A program made the position numbers and the translations under genes. Below are positions 29,714 to 34,697 of a stretch of DNA of 34,697 nucleotides, piece by piece. A model generated the notes under the pieces. It did no database searches and was not told the origin of the DNA. It saw only the letters and a program-made list of their open reading frames with translations. Position 1 is the first letter of the stretch. Each line of letters opens with the position of its first letter. The stretch is from Bacteroidota bacterium (lineage in GTDB: Bacteria > Bacteroidota > Bacteroidia > Chitinophagales > Chitinophagaceae). The stretch is from NCBI GenBank assembly GCA_023415275.1, contig JAEZLJ010000025.1:1-34697 (forward strand). Reading direction: 5' to 3'.

Positions 29714-30829
29714 TCATTTGGCCATTACAGAATCAATTGTAGGCGCCACAGAATGGGGAGCTTTGAACTGGTAACCTAAAATTTTGGCTATGGTTTGGGC
29801 AAATTGTTGCTGGTGATATTGTGCTAGAGATTTTATTTCTCCTTTTGCAGAAATATGCGGACCCATTACCGCCATCCAGATCTCATTGGCGCCAACCACC
29901 CTGCTTCCATGATCTTTCCATTGCGATTTGACAGCATTGCCCCTTCCGTGGTCTGTAGTAATAAAAATTGTTGTTTTATTGCTGTAGTAAGGATCTTTTT
30001 GCACTGTTTCCCAGATCTGGCTGATCCAATCATCCACCTGGTGGGCTGCGTCAAGATAAGACCTGTATTTACCTGCATGTGCCCATTCATCCGTTTCACC
30101 ATAAGCAATGTATAACACCCTGGGCTTTTTCTTTTTTAATTCTTCCATAGCTGCGTAATGCGTAAATACATCAAGACATTCACCGTTGCCCCATGGTTTA
30201 TAAGAGTCATTCAACAATTTGTTGATCAATGCCTGGCCTGCTGTGGGGGATGGGCCGCCCACCTTATCAAAAGCAGATGCCACAGGGAAGCCACTGCGTT
30301 TTTCATTCAATATACGGTCAAAGGCATTCCATGCACCAAACGCTGAAACTTTCCCCCTGTATCCCGGTTGACTGTTTAGATACTCAAGCACATTGATATT
30401 TGGATTGGGAGGAAAATCATTTGTATTGATAGCTGTATCAACAAAACCTGTCATAATCTCGCTATAACCAGGATAGCTGAACCAGAAAGGATTAGCAGTG
30501 TTGACCTTATTTCCGTAAATTCTATTTCCATATAACTGGCCTTTGTTTACGATTACCGACCATAAAAAAGGCATTAGCTTCTTTCGCCTTTCCTTAATAT
30601 CTGCATCCCAATATTTATTGTAGATGTAATTGCTATCATCTTCATTGTAAAGTTTATTGTTGGCCAGGACGGAATCCATGCCTTCAAAAATTTCCTGCCA
30701 ACGAAATCCATCTGTAGTAATTATGATAATATTTTCAGGAACAGAGGGCAAAGGTTTGGATGTGCTGCTTTGTTGAGCATTGACAAAAAAACTAGTAATG
30801 GACAGGCAGCAGGTAATAAACTTCTTCAT
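29714..30829 (-). CDS. Exported alkaline-phosphatase-superfamily (sulfatase/phosphodiesterase-like) enzyme
   Basis: A 371-residue exported protein (signal MKKFITCCLSITSFFVNAQ). The metal-binding pattern of the alkaline phosphatase superfamily is present: TTDGFRWQEIF with Asp40, GETDEWAHAGKYRSYL with Asp and His, FITTDHGRG with Asp and His, and a further His in WKDHGSR. These would hold two metal ions. A Thr, Ser or Cys nucleophile in the NPFWFSYPGYSEIMTG segment fits nucleotide pyrophosphatase/phosphodiesterase relatives better than arylsulfatase, because no C/S-x-P-x-R sulfatase motif is seen. ATG 30829 gives the signal peptide; the frame is open to 30880. It lies 105 bp downstream of the TonB receptor on the same strand, so it may be co-transcribed. 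The substrate is unknown. Confidence 0.87.
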   Translation of the reverse strand: MKKFITCCLSITSFFVNAQQSSTSKPLPSVPENIIIITTDGFRWQEIFEGMDSVLANNKLYNEDDSNYIYNKYWDADIKERRKKLMPFLWSVIVNKGQLYGNRIYGNKVNTANPFWFSYPGYSEIMTGFVDTAINTNDFPPNPNINVLEYLNSQPGYRGKVSAFGAWNAFDRILNEKRSGFPVASAFDKVGGPSPTAGQALINKLLNDSYKPWGNGECLDVFTHYAAMEELKKKKPRVLYIAYGETDEWAHAGKYRSYLDAAHQVDDWISQIWETVQKDPYYSNKTTIFITTDHGRGNAVKSQWKDHGSRVVGANEIWMAVMGPHISAKGEIKSLAQYHQQQFAQTIAKILGYQFKAPHSVAPTIDSVMAK

Positions 30830-30934
30830 AATAATAGCTATACAGGGAAACCATTTATTTCGATGTTTTGCTGTATTCAACTAAGATAATGAAGAAGTTT
30901 ATTTTTAAAATTCATTATGACCATTCATCACAAC

Positions 30935-33904
30935 TTAGTGATTAAACAATCCTTCCATGGTTGCTGCCATATAATAAATAGCACCAATCGTTGGACCTCC
31001 CGCATATTCAATATGACGCTTGTTCAATAGGTTAGCGCCACCAATTTTTAATTGGGATTTAACTGATGGCAATTTGAAACTTACCTGGGCATCAATTGTT
31101 TGGAATGAAGGAATGTTTCCATTTACCAGGGGACTTTCCCAAACAAAACTATCCTGCCATTTCCAGGCAATGGCAAATCCAACATTTTTGAACACTTCCC
31201 TGTTACTGAAAGAAAGATTGGTTGACCATACAGGCGTGTTGAATCCTGTAACAAAAATATCTTTAACATCTAGTTCTTTAATATTATTATAGTTGACGTT
31301 TCCTGAAAAACTATAGCGTTGGTAAAAATTATACAAAAACCCTAAGGCAGCACCATAATTCCTGTAGGTATTTTTAGAATTTGTGTAAACCCGGTAGCGG
31401 TCCTGTCCCTGGCTGGCAGCTGTAGTGGATGTAGCACTGGTAGCATCCCTGTTGCGGTCCAGCATGGAAAGTACTGCAGCATCAGTACCCACCTTTTCAT
31501 TTTTTGGAACAAAAACCTGCACCTGGCCAAGAAATCCTTCATACTGATTGCTATAAGCATCAATATCAAGAACCAGTTTATTCTCTAGCAAAACTGCTTT
31601 ATATCCAAATTCCAAAGAGTTGATCTTTTCCGGCCTGGCTTTAGGAAGGTTGGCTACTGTAAGTAAAATCCTGTTGGCCAGCGCTGCCGAATCACTATTT
31701 CCCTGTGCACTTACCACCGCATTAAAATTAATTACAGATGCCTGTGTGTAACTGTTTTCCAGGTATCCTAATCCTTCATTGATATAGGAAAGACTTCCAA
31801 CTCTTTTCACCCTTCCATTATTTACATAGGACAAAGCTTCAAACAAGGCAGGGAAACGGTAACCCTGCTGAAAGGTCAGGCGAAAATTGTGCTTATCGTG
31901 TAAGGTGTAAACCGCGGCCACCCTGGGTGTGAATTCTGGTTTGAATTCAGGATTGTAGTCATAACGTAATGAAGCAAATAGTTTCAATTTGGAGTTAAAC
32001 AGGTTTTTTGTCAATTGAGAAAATGCACCATATTTTTTATAGTAAACATTTTTACCAAAACTGCCATCTTTCAAAGGCAGGTTTCTTTCAGCAGTCGGCC
32101 TTGAGAAATCAACGAAATTATTACCGTCAGGTATGATCTCATAAACACGGGCATCGGCCCCTATCAATATGTCAACAATCCTAATCTTATCTGAGAGGTC
32201 GTACTGGGCTTCTCCATGGTACAAGCGGCTTTTTTGAACCAGTGCAGCGCCACCGGTTTCCGGTGCACCGGGTATGGAAGAAGAGCGAATATCCCAGTTA
32301 TTGATCCCAATGATTGTCCTTTTTAGGGATTCAAATGAAGGAGTTCCTGGTTCCACACGGCCTGCATCAGCAATACTACGGGCATAGTTTGTGGCATCTG
32401 CCAGGTTGGAAGATGTTAAAGCACCACCATTGGAGTTACCATAGTTTACCAAGGCATTTTTAAATTTGGTTGCCCAGGCCGAGTTGGACCCTCCACTATA
32501 AAGATCCAGGTTATCGGCAAGCGGTTTGACATTGTATGAATCGCCGGTGTTTTCAAGAGATATATACGTCTTTACTGAGTAGCGGTTACCCTTTACCTCA
32601 AGCGAATGATTTTGAACAATCACATTGTCAAGCTGTATCTTATTGCCACGCTGGAAAACGCCATCCATCTTTCCTACCCTGTAAGCATATGACAATTCTG
32701 CTTTTTCTGAAAACCTGTAATGCAGGGAAGCATCAAATTTGAGATTATCCACTTGCGGTTTCACCAGGTCAGTTTCCCAATATCCAGTGCGTGCTACTCT
32801 CAAGGTCTGGTTGTTCTTGCCATTTATAGTAAGTCCACTTAAGGATACAAGATTACTACCAGCCAGTGCATCATCGCCATATTTATTCCAGCCATCGAAT
32901 GCTGTATTATTAACTCCATTTAATTCCGGAAAGGCAGGATTGGCTGTTTTTAAATTGTTTGGATTTTGATCCGTTTTCGTATTAGAACGCCAGTCAACTC
33001 CCTGCATATAGCTAAGGTTTACTTTAAAGGCAAAATGATTTTTATAGGCCCTTGCAAACCGAATAGCAGATTCTGTCAGCAGGGCTGGTTGGTGATCGAC
33101 ACCATCTACATGATTGAGGCCTGTTTTATGATACACACTTAATCCCTGGAAGTCAAAAGGGTTTTTTGTTATAAGGTTAGCCATTCCATTGATGGCATTC
33201 ATTCCATATAATGCGGAAGCCGCACCCGGTGTGATCTCTACACTTTGAATATCCAGTTCTGATGGTCCTATAGCATTGCCAAGCGGAACACCCAGGGTGG
33301 CTGCCTGCATATCAATACCATCCACCATTTGCATGAAACGAAAGTTATTGGATGTATTGAATCCCCTTGTATTGGGTACTTTAAATGTCAGGCTTGCGGT
33401 GATCATTTGCATTCCTTTTACTTTTTCAAGTGCATCATAAAAGCCGGGAGATGGTGTTTCCTTAATGGCCCTGATATCCAGCTTTTCAATAGCAACAGGG
33501 GAGCGAAGAATACTTTCCGGCACACGGGATGCCGAAACTACCACCTCACTACCCAAAACCACTCTTGTAGATAAAGCAACTTTTAACTGAGAGCTAATGT
33601 CTGTCACTTCCACTTCACTGGTAGCAAAGCCAACAGAGCTAAATAATAATGTGAAAGGAAGCTTTTGTTTGGTTCGCAAAACAAAAGTGCCAGTATTATT
33701 GGTAAGAGTGCCCACAACTGTCCCTTTGATATTAACTGCCACACCTGCTAAAGGATCATGGGTTTCCCGGCCAGTGACAAGCCCGGATATCTCAATGGTT
33801 TCCTGGGCAGAGAGTAATAGCGACACAAATAATGGCAACGACAGAAAGAAGGCTTTTTTGTAAAGTTTCGCTTGAATGTATCTGGTATAATTTGAAATAT
33901 GCAT
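30935..33904 (-). CDS. TonB-dependent outer-membrane receptor
   Basis: A 989-residue outer-membrane transporter. A signal peptide (AFFLSLPLFVSLLLSAQ) is followed by a carboxypeptidase-regulatory-like domain (EISGLVTGRETHDPLAGVAVNIKGTVVGT, residues ~35-115). The plug domain comes next, with VVVSASRVPESILRSPVAIEKLD and TPGAASALYGMNAINGMANLITKNP, and then a 22-strand barrel. The second half contains the usual receptor segment FTPRVAAVYTLHDKHNFRLTFQQGYRFPALFEA. The chain ends LKIGGANLLNKRHIEYAGGPTIGAIYYMAATMEGLFNH; the final Phe is followed by two extra residues, whereas most barrel proteins end in Phe. There is no SusD partner gene, so this is not a polysaccharide-utilisation pair. The substrate is unknown. 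ATG 33904 lies directly after a 216-bp spacer with a hairpin. Confidence 0.92.
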   Translation of the reverse strand: MHISNYTRYIQAKLYKKAFFLSLPLFVSLLLSAQETIEISGLVTGRETHDPLAGVAVNIKGTVVGTLTNNTGTFVLRTKQKLPFTLLFSSVGFATSEVEVTDISSQLKVALSTRVVLGSEVVVSASRVPESILRSPVAIEKLDIRAIKETPSPGFYDALEKVKGMQMITASLTFKVPNTRGFNTSNNFRFMQMVDGIDMQAATLGVPLGNAIGPSELDIQSVEITPGAASALYGMNAINGMANLITKNPFDFQGLSVYHKTGLNHVDGVDHQPALLTESAIRFARAYKNHFAFKVNLSYMQGVDWRSNTKTDQNPNNLKTANPAFPELNGVNNTAFDGWNKYGDDALAGSNLVSLSGLTINGKNNQTLRVARTGYWETDLVKPQVDNLKFDASLHYRFSEKAELSYAYRVGKMDGVFQRGNKIQLDNVIVQNHSLEVKGNRYSVKTYISLENTGDSYNVKPLADNLDLYSGGSNSAWATKFKNALVNYGNSNGGALTSSNLADATNYARSIADAGRVEPGTPSFESLKRTIIGINNWDIRSSSIPGAPETGGAALVQKSRLYHGEAQYDLSDKIRIVDILIGADARVYEIIPDGNNFVDFSRPTAERNLPLKDGSFGKNVYYKKYGAFSQLTKNLFNSKLKLFASLRYDYNPEFKPEFTPRVAAVYTLHDKHNFRLTFQQGYRFPALFEALSYVNNGRVKRVGSLSYINEGLGYLENSYTQASVINFNAVVSAQGNSDSAALANRILLTVANLPKARPEKINSLEFGYKAVLLENKLVLDIDAYSNQYEGFLGQVQVFVPKNEKVGTDAAVLSMLDRNRDATSATSTTAASQGQDRYRVYTNSKNTYRNYGAALGFLYNFYQRYSFSGNVNYNNIKELDVKDIFVTGFNTPVWSTNLSFSNREVFKNVGFAIAWKWQDSFVWESPLVNGNIPSFQTIDAQVSFKLPSVKSQLKIGGANLLNKRHIEYAGGPTIGAIYYMAATMEGLFNH

Positions 33905-34029
33905 TGTTAGTTGATTTCGGATGAGATGATTAGAATGCCGGGCAGGCGAATTGAATTCAACCTACCAGGTTGGCCAGTAATTGATATTTATCAAGACCAG
34001 GAAGAATAATATTATGGGCGACAACATCG

Positions 34030-34052
34030 GGCAAGAGCAGGAGTCTCTTGCC
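34030..34052. other. Perfect 8-bp hairpin between TonB receptor and TSUP gene
   Basis: GGCAAGAG (34030-34037) pairs with CTCTTGCC (34045-34052) around a 7-nt loop. It sits in the 216-bp spacer before the TonB receptor. No T-run follows on the minus strand, so it is not a clear terminator of the TSUP gene. Confidence 0.5.
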
Positions 34053-34120
34053 TGGCTAACAGGAAGTAATAATTCAGGTGATAATTAAAAATGTTAAACA
34101 TAATCTGACGTTTCTTATTA

Positions 34121-34696
34121 TTATAGCACTTTAATAAGTATGCGTAAACTCCAGAGCACCACTATAACTCCTAAAAAAATAAAAGAAGCTTTCCTTGGCA
34201 ATTTGCCCGAAAGCCTGGCTGCAAGGGGTGCAGCTATGAGACCACCTATTACCAATGCAAGTATGACTTGCCAATGCTGAACACCTATCAATGTAAAAAA
34301 GGTAAATGCACTGGCGAGGGTGACAAAGAATTCCGTAAGACTTACTGATCCTACAACAAAGCGTGGCGTTCTGCCTTTTGTAATAAGAGTAGCTGATACA
34401 ATAGGTCCCCATCCCCCACCACCAAATGAATCGAGGAATCCACCTAGCCCTGCCAGCCATCCATAATGCTTGAATTTCTTTTTTACACTGGTCTTTTTAA
34501 AGGCATTGATAAAGATCTTCACTCCCAGGAATAAAGTATAAACTGCCATTACTGGCCGTACATAGGCTATATGAGACTCGCCAAACTTTACCAGCAATAT
34601 GGCCCCCAGCACTGCACCAATAATTCCGGGGATTAGTAATGCTTTGAACATTTTCTTATTTACATTCCCAAATTTATAATGGCTATATCCTGAGGC
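34121..34696 (-). CDS. TSUP (TauE/SafE-like) sulfite/organic-anion permease, N-terminus outside window
   Basis: A membrane transporter of the TSUP family, commonly exporting sulfite or small sulfur-containing acids. The visible part is the C-terminal 190 or so residues. The frame remains open from the ATG at 34651 to the right edge, and the added residues (ASGYSHYKFGNVNKK) match the conserved SHxxxGNV region just before LLIPGIIGAVLGAILL. The gene therefore continues out of the window, and 34651 is not its start. Later landmarks are GFLDSFGGGGWGPIVSATLI, the second TSUP repeat with its Gly-rich turn, and several hydrophobic helices. The substrate is not determined. It ends 216 bp before the TonB receptor, on the same strand. 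Confidence 0.9.
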   Translation of the reverse strand, partial: ASGYSHYKFGNVNKKMFKALLIPGIIGAVLGAILLVKFGESHIAYVRPVMAVYTLFLGVKIFINAFKKTSVKKKFKHYGWLAGLGGFLDSFGGGGWGPIVSATLITKGRTPRFVVGSVSLTEFFVTLASAFTFFTLIGVQHWQVILALVIGGLIAAPLAARLSGKLPRKASFIFLGVIVVLWSLRILIKVL

Positions 34697-34697
34697 C

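Noticed and set aside
33905..34120. Cobalamin or thiamine riboswitch before the TonB receptor
   Set aside because: The conserved aptamer boxes are not seen on the minus strand; only a simple hairpin is present.

Overview
The window looks like a core-genome segment of a Bacteroidota chromosome, most likely family Chitinophagaceae. Protein sequences fit this: a short-form AMP nucleosidase, BNR/sortilin-type secreted proteins, a TonB receptor with a carboxypeptidase-regulatory N-terminus, and an L17 with a long low-complexity tail. DNA signals fit too: start codons lack Shine-Dalgarno sequences and are preceded by A/T-rich DNA, and several genes have the Bacteroidota -7 promoter box TAnnTTTG. 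No phage, IS element, CRISPR array, rRNA or tRNA was found. The assignment rests on gene content and motifs, not on a database search.

Layout. 1-6300: an M1 aminopeptidase cut by the left edge, a stand-alone HsdR-N-type nuclease domain divergent from AMP nucleosidase, a fused two-ATPase peptide ABC protein, then queA behind a strong promoter and a possible structured RNA. 6300-9350 (minus): aspartate kinase, an Ldh2-family dehydrogenase and ssb. 9500-16560: mostly exported proteins (esterase, MORN-like protein, Asp-box/sortilin protein, metzincin lipoprotein) plus an acetyl-CoA hydrolase/transferase. 16660-20880: a FUSC membrane protein, converging on aroQ-GNAT and carA. 20980-25000 (minus): the infA-rpmJ-rpsM-rpsK-rpsD-rpoA-rplQ operon, with a TAnnTTTG promoter before infA and a strong terminator after rplQ. 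25000-34697: a small conserved protein, a 660-bp gene-free stretch with an 11-bp tandem repeat, a homogentisate-dioxygenase-like gene, a phosphoribosyltransferase/dienelactone-hydrolase pair, a Tudor-like small protein, an alkaline-phosphatase-superfamily enzyme, a TonB receptor, and a TSUP permease cut by the right edge.

Most genes are housekeeping or common Bacteroidota accessory genes, and I see no new multi-gene defence or biosynthetic system. The most unexplained structure is non-coding. Every spacer from rpmJ to rplQ carries its own hairpin or inverted repeat. Three of these are A-rich repeats with a 7-nt period, using different heptamer words in each spacer. Other points worth checking are the possible RNA upstream of queA, the 11-bp (one helical turn) repeat near 25.9 kb, a carA terminator that runs into the next start codon, two mutually exclusive hairpins between rpsD and rpoA, and an Asp at the expected iron-ligand position of the HmgA-like protein.
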